From Anaerolineaceae bacterium UBA2274 (lineage in GTDB: Bacteria; Chloroflexota; Anaerolineae; Anaerolineales; Anaerolineaceae), in assembly GCA_002347705.1 (NCBI GenBank), contig DDWY01000009.1:1-30235 (forward strand): a DNA stretch of 30,235 nt. Reading direction: 5' to 3'. Positions 23,494 through 30,235 of this stretch are shown here, one piece after another (position 1 is the first letter of the stretch; each line of letters opens with the position of its first letter). The position numbers and the translations under genes are program-made. The notes below the pieces were generated by a model that was given only the letters and a program-made list of their open reading frames with translations, did not search any database and was not told where the DNA came from.

Positions 23494-24534
23494 TTAGGCG
23501 AGAACCTTCCTGAAGGCTTCCAGGCCGACTTCCACAGCCTTGTCGCTGATGTCGTTATGGGTCACCATGCGATATTCCCCATGACCCGTATCATTCAGCA
23601 AAACGCCTTCCTTCTTCATTGCCTCAAGGAATTCTTGCATGGATAGCCCCACGCTTTCATCCAGTTGGAAGAAAACCATGTTGGTTTGGGGTGAGTTTTT
23701 GGTCAGGTGAACTTTTTCAATGTCTCCCAACCCTTCCGCCAGTAAAGCCGCGCGTCGATGATCCTCCGCGAGCCTGTCAACCATCTCATCCAACGCCACG
23801 ATCCCAGCCGCCGCAATAATGCCTGCCTGGCGCATGCCGCCACCAAGCATTTTGCGCAAGCGCCTCGCCTTATTGATGAAATCTTTATCACCACACAGAA
23901 CCGATCCCACCGGGGCGCATAAGCCCTTGCTCAGGCAAAAGGTAATCGAATCAGCGGGGGCAACCAGCTTACTGGCGGGTAAGCCCAAAGCTACCGCGGC
24001 ATTAAAAATTCTCGCTCCGTCCAGGTGCAAAAGTAACCCGTGCTCACGCGCAAACGCAGCCACGCTTTCGGTATATTCCAGGCTCAGTGGGATGCCGCCG
24101 CAGAAATTCTGCGTGTTCTCGATGATCACCAGCCTTGAAGTCGGTTCGTGGTAATCGTCCGGATTGCGCAGAGCATTCTTGAGGTCGGTCAACGCTAAGG
24201 TTCCATCTGGTTGGTTTGGGATAGTGTGGATCACCACGCCTCCCACCGCCGAGACGCCGCCGGCTTCATGCAAGAAGGTGTGACCCTGCGTGCCCATAAT
24301 GGCTTCTTCACCCCGCGCGCAGTGCGCCAAAACCGCCAACAGGTTGCCCATCGTGCCCGAAGTCACAAACAATCCACTTTCCTTGCCGAGCATATCAGCG
24401 GCTTTTTCTTCCAGGGCATTAACGGTTGGATCTTCCCCATAAACGTCATCCCCCACCTCGGCGCTTGCCATTGCCTGCCGCATTTTTTCAGTTGGATGTG
24501 TGGTTGTGTCAGAGCGAAAATCAAAATATTGCAT
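23494..24534 (-). CDS. ltaE: Low-specificity L-threonine aldolase
   Basis: 346 residues, full length for the PLP-dependent aldolase that splits L-threonine or L-allo-threonine into glycine and acetaldehyde. Visible are the N-terminal FRSDTTTHPTEKM, the substrate/PLP region GDDVYGEDPTVNALE (28-42), TSGTMGN (58-64), the PLP-aspartate HLDGAR (Asp172) and the Schiff-base lysine in CLSKGLCAPVGS (Lys203). It is cytoplasmic. An AAGGAG ribosome site lies at the end of rluD, whose stop is 3 bp before this ATG, so it belongs to the ileS-lspA-rluD run. One could ask whether its acetaldehyde product feeds the AOR enzyme in the same window, but the operons are separate and this is speculation. Confidence 0.93.
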   Translation of the reverse strand: MQYFDFRSDTTTHPTEKMRQAMASAEVGDDVYGEDPTVNALEEKAADMLGKESGLFVTSGTMGNLLAVLAHCARGEEAIMGTQGHTFLHEAGGVSAVGGVVIHTIPNQPDGTLALTDLKNALRNPDDYHEPTSRLVIIENTQNFCGGIPLSLEYTESVAAFAREHGLLLHLDGARIFNAAVALGLPASKLVAPADSITFCLSKGLCAPVGSVLCGDKDFINKARRLRKMLGGGMRQAGIIAAAGIVALDEMVDRLAEDHRRAALLAEGLGDIEKVHLTKNSPQTNMVFFQLDESVGLSMQEFLEAMKKEGVLLNDTGHGEYRMVTHNDISDKAVEVGLEAFRKVLA

Positions 24535-24537
24535 GGT

Positions 24538-25452
24538 CTACTCCTTCTCGAGCGTGGTTAATATTTCTTTGAGGTCTGCTGCCAGAGGCGCTGTGAACTC
24601 TGTCGGTTCTTCATCGCCTGGCAGTTTGATAGTCAGCTTATGGGCATGCAAAAAGAACCTTGGAATATCGATCGATTTCTTTCGACGACCATAAATCTGG
24701 TCCCCCGTGACCGGGCAGCCAAGAAATGCCAGATGCACGCGAATTTGGTGGGTTCTGCCCGTCAGGGGTTGCACTTCCAAAAGGGTGTGATTCCGATAAG
24801 TTTCAAGTGTGTAGTACTCGGTGATGGCAGATTTGCCCTTATCTCCATATACCACAGCCATTCGCTGCCTTATTTTCTCATCCCGACCGATTGATGCCTC
24901 AACTCTTCCTGTGGGAGAAGGCGGTTCACCGTCCACCAAAGCCAGGTAGGTTTTTTTGGTCTTGCGAGATTTGAATTGGCGCACCAGCCAGCTATAAGCC
25001 GCTTCGTTGCGCGCCAGGATCAGCACTCCGGATGTTTCTTTGTCCAGGCGATGCACAATTCCAGGTCTCGCTGCCTCACCCACGTGGGCAATTTCAGGCC
25101 AGCGGTGCAAAATTGCGTTCACCAGGGTATCCTGGGTATTCCCAGCGCCGGGATGCACCACCATACCAGCAGGCTTATTGACAACGATCACATTTTCGTC
25201 AACATAGATCACATCGACTGCAATGGCTTGATGCAGCAGTGGGGTCTCTTCCTGGGTTGGAAGGGAGTAAGCGACCACATTGCCCGGTTCGAGCTTAAAG
25301 GAGGCTTTGTGTTGAACCTCCCCATCTACAATGACCTCACCTTCCGAAATCAATTGCTGGAATTGGGCACGCGAAAACTCTGGCTCAGATTGCGCCAGGA
25401 ATTTATCGAGCCGTATTGATTCTTCCCCTTCGTAATTCAATTCTCTAAGCAT
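24538..25452 (-). CDS. rluD: 23S rRNA/tRNA pseudouridine synthase, RluD family
   Basis: 304 residues. An N-terminal S4 RNA-binding domain (IRLDKFLAQSEPEFSRAQFQ, 13-32) is followed by the RluA/RluD catalytic domain with NKPAGMVVHPGAG (92-104) and GIVHRLDKETSG (131-142), where Asp137 is the catalytic aspartate. It converts uridines of the large rRNA to pseudouridine; exact target positions cannot be read from sequence. I chose ATG 25452, which gives the typical 12-residue lead to the S4 domain and overlaps the end of lspA by 8 bp (with GGAG just upstream). A longer frame starts at 25491 but adds 13 basic residues out of the lspA coding region. The lspA-rluD pair is a common bacterial arrangement. 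Confidence 0.92.
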   Translation of the reverse strand: MLRELNYEGEESIRLDKFLAQSEPEFSRAQFQQLISEGEVIVDGEVQHKASFKLEPGNVVAYSLPTQEETPLLHQAIAVDVIYVDENVIVVNKPAGMVVHPGAGNTQDTLVNAILHRWPEIAHVGEAARPGIVHRLDKETSGVLILARNEAAYSWLVRQFKSRKTKKTYLALVDGEPPSPTGRVEASIGRDEKIRQRMAVVYGDKGKSAITEYYTLETYRNHTLLEVQPLTGRTHQIRVHLAFLGCPVTGDQIYGRRKKSIDIPRFFLHAHKLTIKLPGDEEPTEFTAPLAADLKEILTTLEKE

Positions 25453-25957
25453 CTTCTCCAGATTTCTCTTCAGGATCCGTCTTCGATCCATTTTTCTCTT
25501 TAATAATCATATCCAGCAGCATCAGTCCAACTCCGATCGTAACACAAGAGTCAGCCACATTGAAAATCGGGAATCTGCCCACCGCAATAAAATCCGTTAC
25601 AAATCCCAGCGTAAACTGGTCAACCAAATTACCCACTGCCCCGCCCAGCATCAGGCTCAGGGACACTTTCACCAGTACGTCCTTTATTTCAGTTTTTTGA
25701 TAGAAAACAATGATAAATATTGCAATCAAGATTCTCACAACAGTTAAAACCGGACCAGCGTTTTGAAAGCTTCCAAACGCGGCACCGCGGTTTTGCCAGT
25801 ACAAAAAACGAAAGAATTCTCCAATCGCTGGGATGGGTGCCCAGGCTTCGCCCAATGCAAGGTTCTGCCTCACCAAGGCTTTCGTCAGCTGATCCACTAC
25901 GATCACCGCGTTAGCAATCAGAAACAAGAAGCCGTTATGTTTCAGGAATTTCTTCAC
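25445..25957 (-). CDS. lspA: Lipoprotein signal peptidase (signal peptidase II)
   Basis: 170 residues, an integral membrane aspartic protease that removes signal peptides from prolipoproteins. Four hydrophobic segments are visible (about 9-25, 69-86, 98-110, 137-152). The catalytic pair is Asp122 (GFVTDFI) and Asp136 (IFNVADSC), and the conserved stretches VVDQLTK (20-26), NRGAAFG (56-62) and GGAVGNLVDQ (105-114) are present; Gln114 stands where Arg is more usual. The start is GTG 25957, overlapping the ileS stop by four bases (GTGA). The C-terminal tail is charged. ileS-lspA-rluD is a frequently seen gene order. Confidence 0.95.
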   Translation of the reverse strand: MKKFLKHNGFLFLIANAVIVVDQLTKALVRQNLALGEAWAPIPAIGEFFRFLYWQNRGAAFGSFQNAGPVLTVVRILIAIFIIVFYQKTEIKDVLVKVSLSLMLGGAVGNLVDQFTLGFVTDFIAVGRFPIFNVADSCVTIGVGLMLLDMIIKEKNGSKTDPEEKSGEDA

Positions 25958-28900
25958 TCGCCCGCTCCTTCCACAGCTTGCAGGGCAAAGTGCAAATCTT
26001 CTCCATCAAAAACGTCATGCGCCTGGGCCAGTCCATGCGGCAAGGCTTCGTCCAGAACTGCCAGCGCCAGGGTTTCTGCAGCGATATAAGCTTCATTCTG
26101 TTTGACCGCCTCACTCAAAGCAGCCGTAGCCTGATAGTAAATCTTAATTCTATCGGCAATATCCATGCCTAGACTCTTACGCTGATCCTGCACCCGGCGC
26201 ACAAACTCCCGCGACAGACCTTCGTAGAACAAGTCCTGGCTGATGGTCGTGACCAAAGCCGCCAGGTATGGACCATCCGTCGCAACAGAGAAGCCTTCTT
26301 TCGCGGTGGCATGCACCTCTACTTCGTCGGGCAGGATTTCATAGTGCTTGCCATCGACCTTGACCACCAGGTTCAAGCCAGCCAGCAGCCTCTCAGCGCT
26401 TTCTTTTGCGGGCAAATCGAGGATTGCCTGCCGCACTTTTGGCGAGAGTCCTCTATATTTTTGACCCAATTGTTTGGGCAAAGGATTCAGAGTGTACTCA
26501 ACTGCTTCTTCGCTTCCTCCCAACACCCTGACCCGCTTCACGTTGAGTTCATCCTCGAGAATTTCCCTGAACTGCTCCACCACTTCCAATTCATCCGCGC
26601 TGCCAACCGCAAAAGCAACTTCCGAAAGTGGCTGACGCACCTTCACGTTGGATTTGTTGCGTGCGGCATGCCCAAGCGAAGCCAGTTTCATCACAACTGC
26701 CATCTGGTGGTTGAGCGTTTCATCGATCATGCTCAAGTCAGCCTTAGGCCACTCAGCCAGATGCACAGAAATTGGCGCCTGTTCATCAGAAGACCTCACC
26801 AGGTTTTGGTAGAGCGTCTCTGCCATGAAGGGCATGGAAGGCGCTAACAGCTTGCTGACAGTCACCAAAGCTCGATACAAGGTTTCGTAAGCGGCAGACT
26901 TGTCGGCATCCGATTCACTCTTCCAGAAACGCCTTCGCGAACGGCGCAGGTACCAGTTGGAAAGGTTATCTACAAAAGCCTCAATTGGGCGGGTAGCCCC
27001 GATCACGTCGTAGGTTTCATAGGCTTTAGTCACATCTCTCACCAGGGCTTCAAGTGAAGAGAGCAGCCATCGATCCAAATCTGAAAATTGGGGAATCACC
27101 GAAGAGTCAGGCGTCCACTTATCCAGATTGGCATAGGTCACAAAGAAAGAATAGGTATTCCACAGCGTCAACATGAAGCTGCGCACCACCTCGCCTACCA
27201 ATTCCGTGCTGAAACGGCGTTCGTTACCTGGAGGGCTGGATGTGTAGAGATACCAGCGCATCGCGTCAGCGCCATAAGCGTCGATTACTTCCCAGGGGTC
27301 AACCACGTTGCCCTTATGCTTGGACATCTTCTGACCTTCCCCATCCAGGATCAAGCCCAGGCAGATGACGTTCTCGAAACTGAGATTGTCGAAAACCAGC
27401 GTGCTGATCGCCAGCAGCGAGTAGAACCATCCGCGGGTCTGATCGACGGCTTCACAAATGAAATCAGCAGGGAACTGCTGTTTGAAATCATCCAGATTCT
27501 CAAAAGGATAGTGCCACTGGGCAACGGGCATCGCGCCTGAGTCAAACCAGACGTCAATCAGCTCGCTCACACGGCTCATTTTGCCTTCCTTGCACTTTGG
27601 GCAATTAAAGTGCACCTGGTCCACATACGGACGGTGCAGTTCAAGGTCGCTTTGATCCTCACCAGTCAACTCGCTGAGCTCGGCAACAGAACCGACACAG
27701 TGTTGATGCCCGCAGCTTTCGCAAACCCAAACCGGCAGCGGCGTACCCCAGTAACGGTCTCGCCCCAAAGCCCAGTCCACGTTGTTTTCAAGCCAATTCC
27801 CAAAACGCCCTTCCTTGATGTGCTCGGGCACCCAGTTGATCTCCTGGTTTAGTTCCACCATGCGTTGCTTCACCTCACTGGTGCGGATAAACCAGGTGGA
27901 TCTCGCCATATACAAAAGCGGCGTGTCGCATCGCCAGCAGAAGGGGTAAGTATGCGTCAGCGTTCCACGGTTATAAAGCAGACCTCTTACCTTCAGGTCT
28001 TCCATGATCAAAGGATCGGCATCTTTGACAAACATTCCAGCCCAGGGTGAAACGGCTGGCTTGAACTTGCCCTCATCGTCGATCGTCAGCAGGACCGGCA
28101 GATTGTACTCCTTGGAAACCTGCATGTCATCCATACCAAATGCTGGAGCGATGTGCACCAATCCGGTGCCGTCACTGGTGGTGACGTATTCGGCATTGAC
28201 CACGTAATGAGCTGGTTTGTCGGGCGGCAGGAATGAGTAAAGAGGCGCATACTTCTTGCCCTCAAGCGCCTTCCCTTTCATGCTCTTGAGCACTTCCACC
28301 TTTTTATCTCCAAACACCAATGGGATCAGTTCCTTCGCCAGGATCAAGCGTTCTTCAGCCTCACCCTCAACCCTGACCATCACGTAATCCACATCTGGAT
28401 GGGCGGCGACAGCCACATTGCCTGGTAGTGTCCACGGAGTGGTTGTCCATACCAGCAGATAGGTATTCGGCTCATCCAGCAGAGGTAAACGCACCGTGAT
28501 GCTGGGGTCAACTGTGTCGGCATAGCCTTGCGCCACCTCATGGTTCGAGAGCGGTGTGCCGCAGCGCGGGCAGTACGGAACTACTTTGTAACCCTGGTAG
28601 AGCAAATCCTTATCCCAGATCTGGCGCAGCAACCACCAGACCGATTCAATATAGGGATTCGTGTACGTCACATATGCCCGGCTCAGGTCCACCCAATAGG
28701 CGATCCGTTCGGTCATTTTTTCCCATTCCTGGATGCGCGAGAAGGCAGATTCGCGGCATAGGGCGTTGAATTTTTCGATGCCGTATTCCTCGATCTGGCT
28801 TTTCTCGGTGAAGCCCAGCTTCTTTTCGACCTCGATCTCCACTGGCAGCCCATGCGTATCCCAACCGCCGCGTCGGTCAACGAAGTAACCTTGCATCGTA

Positions 28901-29115
28901 CGGTATCTTGGGAACATGTCCTTAAACGCGCGTGCCAAAACATGATGAACGCCGGGTTTTCCGTTGGCAGTTGGCGGACCTTCAAACATCACAAAGGGCT
29001 CACGATCCTTACGGTCGTCTGATGATTTCTTGAAAATCTCGTTTGTCCTCCAAAAACGCAGGCGCGCTTCTTCCTCCTGCTGGATATTCAATCGCGATGA
29101 CACTGGTTTGAACAT
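25954..29115 (-). CDS. ileS: Isoleucyl-tRNA synthetase
   Basis: 1053 residues, a complete class I synthetase charging tRNA-Ile. The ATP-site HIGH motif is present as GVHHVLA (HHVL 57-60) after PPTANG, and KMSKS as KMSKH at 596-599. The editing domain lies between them (TTPWTLPGNVAVAAHPDVDY), and WYLRRSRRRFWKSE belongs to the anticodon-binding domain. Length, the HHVL form of HIGH and zinc-type pairs (CPRCGTP, CWRCDTP, CESCG) resemble the eukaryote-like class of bacterial IleS, whose members are often mupirocin-resistant; that is inference. ATG 29115 has AGAGGAG 5 nt upstream. It is preceded by an isoleucine T-box leader and followed with overlap by lspA. Confidence 0.97.
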   Translation of the reverse strand: MFKPVSSRLNIQQEEEARLRFWRTNEIFKKSSDDRKDREPFVMFEGPPTANGKPGVHHVLARAFKDMFPRYRTMQGYFVDRRGGWDTHGLPVEIEVEKKLGFTEKSQIEEYGIEKFNALCRESAFSRIQEWEKMTERIAYWVDLSRAYVTYTNPYIESVWWLLRQIWDKDLLYQGYKVVPYCPRCGTPLSNHEVAQGYADTVDPSITVRLPLLDEPNTYLLVWTTTPWTLPGNVAVAAHPDVDYVMVRVEGEAEERLILAKELIPLVFGDKKVEVLKSMKGKALEGKKYAPLYSFLPPDKPAHYVVNAEYVTTSDGTGLVHIAPAFGMDDMQVSKEYNLPVLLTIDDEGKFKPAVSPWAGMFVKDADPLIMEDLKVRGLLYNRGTLTHTYPFCWRCDTPLLYMARSTWFIRTSEVKQRMVELNQEINWVPEHIKEGRFGNWLENNVDWALGRDRYWGTPLPVWVCESCGHQHCVGSVAELSELTGEDQSDLELHRPYVDQVHFNCPKCKEGKMSRVSELIDVWFDSGAMPVAQWHYPFENLDDFKQQFPADFICEAVDQTRGWFYSLLAISTLVFDNLSFENVICLGLILDGEGQKMSKHKGNVVDPWEVIDAYGADAMRWYLYTSSPPGNERRFSTELVGEVVRSFMLTLWNTYSFFVTYANLDKWTPDSSVIPQFSDLDRWLLSSLEALVRDVTKAYETYDVIGATRPIEAFVDNLSNWYLRRSRRRFWKSESDADKSAAYETLYRALVTVSKLLAPSMPFMAETLYQNLVRSSDEQAPISVHLAEWPKADLSMIDETLNHQMAVVMKLASLGHAARNKSNVKVRQPLSEVAFAVGSADELEVVEQFREILEDELNVKRVRVLGGSEEAVEYTLNPLPKQLGQKYRGLSPKVRQAILDLPAKESAERLLAGLNLVVKVDGKHYEILPDEVEVHATAKEGFSVATDGPYLAALVTTISQDLFYEGLSREFVRRVQDQRKSLGMDIADRIKIYYQATAALSEAVKQNEAYIAAETLALAVLDEALPHGLAQAHDVFDGEDLHFALQAVEGAGE

Positions 29116-29154
29116 AATTACTCCTCTTGCGGCTGGTTCTCACCAGCCTGAAAA

Positions 29155-29186
29155 TAAAAAAGCCCGTCCCACTACAGGGACGAGCC
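29155..29186 (-). terminator. Intrinsic terminator of the T-box leader
   Basis: The stem is GGCTCGTCCC (29186-29177) with GGGACGGGCT (29170-29161), a 6-nt loop, and the run TTTTTTATTTT starting at the foot of the stem (29161-29151). It competes with the antiterminator formed by the T-box sequence just upstream. Confidence 0.88.
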
Positions 29187-29417
29187 GAAACTCGCGGTAC
29201 CACCCCGCTTCTCAGCTATGCTGAGCGCTTGTCGCATGCCCTTTTATGGAGCCTGCACCCTCTGTAACGGAAGGGCTATCCGGCGCGCTTACTGCCGTCC
29301 AACGGGTTCAGCTTGCGGCTCTGGAAGGATTTTCATGCAAGCGGTTCTGCCCGGCTTCCACCATCCCGGTTCGCTTTCAGCCTGCCTGCAGTACTCGTTT
29401 CCGTCTCTGCCGATCAA
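29155..29417 (-). ncRNA. T-box leader (isoleucine) controlling ileS
   Basis: Read on the minus strand, the conserved T-box sequence TGGTACCGCG lies at 29202-29193 (preceded by GGGG), and the intrinsic terminator follows at 29186-29155. In stem I, GAGTA (about 29395) fits the S-turn motif, and the 3' side of the specifier loop reads TGAAAATC, placing an ATC isoleucine codon at 29330-29328. Uncharged tRNA-Ile would pair with ATC and with the antiterminator bulge, allowing read-through into ileS. The leader therefore ties ileS, and probably lspA, rluD and ltaE, to isoleucine charging. Stem I was paired only by eye. Confidence 0.9.
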
Positions 29418-29423
29418 ATTATA

Positions 29424-29452
29424 ATTATCTCATAGCCGTAAAAGCTTGTCAA
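29424..29452 (-). promoter_or_regulatory. Sigma-70-type promoter of ileS
   Basis: On the minus strand, TTGACA (29452-29447), 17 nt, GATAAT (29429-29424): a perfect -35 and a 5/6 -10 at ideal spacing. Transcription should start near 29417, giving a leader of about 300 nt that contains the whole T-box. Confidence 0.8.
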
Positions 29453-29685
29453 ACTTTGCTCGCAAAGTGACAGTAAGAAATGAGGACGACCTGGTAATGA
29501 TAGGAAATCCATAGAGCCTCGCTGAATTTCGGAGTCTTGGTTGTTCTCCTAACGGTTTGTTTAGCCGCGGGTAAGTGGCAAAAGATACATTCCAATATGT
29601 AGAAGAACCCCAATCCAGAAAAGAGTCAATAAGTTTGTACGACCCCTACCGGTCACTACATGCTTTATTGGGCTGCCTTTTTGCC
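29453..29685. other. Gap between the ileS promoter and the endonuclease remnant
   Basis: No complete gene is visible in this 233-bp stretch. The minus strand from about 29700 to the TAA at 29563-29561 is open in a frame different from the endonuclease and reads like protein (GRGRTNLLTLFWIGVLL, then HIGMYLLPLTRG), with a hydrophobic, membrane-like segment; GTG 29656 is the only plausible start and lacks a clear ribosome site. It could be the tail of a frameshifted or decayed gene. Bases 29453-29560 show no ORF, hairpin or repeat that I could identify. Confidence 0.3.
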
Positions 29686-30099
29686 TTAGACGACTTCCTG
29701 AATATCGGAATATAACGTTGGTCGAGCACTCTGTCGCAGCCTAAATTTCGTTCCATGATTATGCCCTGATCGAGCGTCAAAATCTACAAGCACACTTCCC
29801 TCCACAAGGGCTTTGACAAAATTATCAACACTAAAACCCCTTAAAATCAATATGCGATTGTAATGAAAATATTCCTTTTGGCCATCTTTCATAACTTCTG
29901 CTTGAACATAAAATGTGTTCAAAAGTTTTGTGCCTGCTTTGTGATTCAAATCATCAAAACCCCAATATGGTTGGGGAGATAATTCACCTAATCCAACTCG
30001 TTTTTTGACTGATTCTAGCCAGTCTGCATGGCGGGAATCTACCTTGCTCGAATCAAAAGATATTAATACTTTCCGATTGATTTTGTCAATTTCCACCAT
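29686..30099 (-). pseudogene. MvaI/BcnI-family restriction endonuclease, C-terminal fragment
   Basis: The 137-residue reading has the conserved C-terminal signature of the MvaI/BcnI monomeric type II endonucleases: SRHADWLESVKKRVGLGELS, QPYWGFDDLNHKAGTKLLN and VDFDARSGHNHGTKFRLR. Family members are about 240 residues long, so the N-terminal half with most catalytic carboxylates is missing. The missing part should lie beyond 30099, but insertion-sequence DNA begins there, with a transposase start 92 bp away on the other strand. I read this as a gene cut by the insertion; the ATG 30099 is probably an internal codon, and no ribosome site precedes it. No cognate methyltransferase is in the window. 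The AT-rich coding sequence differs from the housekeeping genes, suggesting horizontal transfer. Confidence 0.75.
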
Positions 30100-30102
30100 A
30101 AG

Positions 30103-30235
30103 AGAGTGTTGAAAAACAAGTTCAAAATTGACGTTTTAGGCAAAATATGATTCAATTAGAACAGTCTAATCCCAACCCTGAGAGGCAACGATGGAAAAAC
30201 AACGGTATACTGAAAGCGGCGAGAATTCCTTTTAC
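30103..30235 (+). mobile_element. Left end of an insertion sequence, continuing beyond the window
   Basis: From about 30103 the sequence changes from endonuclease coding DNA to a GAGTGTTGAAAAACAAG-type end, followed by a short AT-rich leader and a transposase-like start at 30191. The exact boundary, inverted repeat and target duplication cannot be fixed because only one end is visible. Confidence 0.5.
30191..30235 (+). CDS. Transposase N-terminus (partial, runs off the window)
   Basis: ATG 30191 with AGAGG 5 nt upstream opens a frame reading MEKQRYTESGENSFY to the end of the window. Similar Q-R/K-Y-T-E-x-G-x-x-S-F-F/Y starts are known to me from IS5/IS1182-type transposases. Only 15 residues are visible, so the family is tentative. 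Confidence 0.45.
   Translation, partial: MEKQRYTESGENSFY

Noticed and set aside
23494..24534. Link between threonine aldolase (acetaldehyde producer) and the AOR enzyme
   Set aside because: They are on opposite strands in separate transcripts more than 10 kb apart with no shared control signal; the metabolic link is possible but the sequence does not support it.

Overview
The window looks like a chromosomal segment of a strict anaerobe of roughly balanced GC content, most plausibly a Chloroflexota (Anaerolineae-type) bacterium. That placement is an inference from gene families: a giant TPR protein, a TPR/clan-CD peptidase, a tungsten aldehyde oxidoreductase with Hdr/Flx-type electron-transfer genes, Asp-box exoproteins and a T-box-controlled ileS. 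No marker gene here proves it.

Region A (1-9544, plus strand): the 3' part of an NtrC-type sigma-54 activator with no DNA-binding domain is followed by a very good -24/-12 (sigma-54) promoter. A tightly packed three-gene unit follows: a two-helix membrane protein, a 1779-residue TPR protein, and a 922-residue protein joining TPR-like helices to a caspase-fold (C25-like, clan CD) peptidase with a visible His/Cys pair. A perfect 12-bp inverted repeat covers the Shine-Dalgarno of the first gene, and its left arm lies across the predicted transcription start. I consider this the most promising undescribed system in the window. A gap with a REP-like palindrome and a possible tiny ORF separates it from region B.

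Region B (9873-19987, plus strand): one long operon for a cytoplasmic tungsten/flavin/iron-sulfur electron-transfer complex. Gene order is AOR-family oxidoreductase, four-cluster ferredoxin, HdrA fused to an MvhD domain, HdrC-ferredoxin, stand-alone MvhD, FlxC-like, FlxB/AsrA-like and FlxA/AsrB-like proteins, a polyferredoxin, and a small DUF2007-like gene. There is no HdrB. The hdrA gene is interrupted by one in-frame TGA exactly at a cysteine of the DCSxC motif, with a bacterial SECIS-like hairpin behind it, so it is best read as a single 845-residue selenoprotein. The likely job is flavin-based electron bifurcation or confurcation linking NAD(P)H, ferredoxin and an AOR substrate that the sequence does not identify.

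Region C (19970-29452, minus strand): housekeeping genes in the order ileS-lspA-rluD-ltaE (overlapping or nearly so), then an Asp-box exoprotein and a metallophosphoesterase. Transcription of ileS starts from a consensus promoter and passes through a T-box leader with an ATC (Ile) specifier and a terminator.

Region D (29453-30235): accessory DNA. It holds the C-terminal half of an MvaI/BcnI-type restriction endonuclease, apparently cut by an insertion sequence whose transposase gene starts at 30191 and runs off the window.
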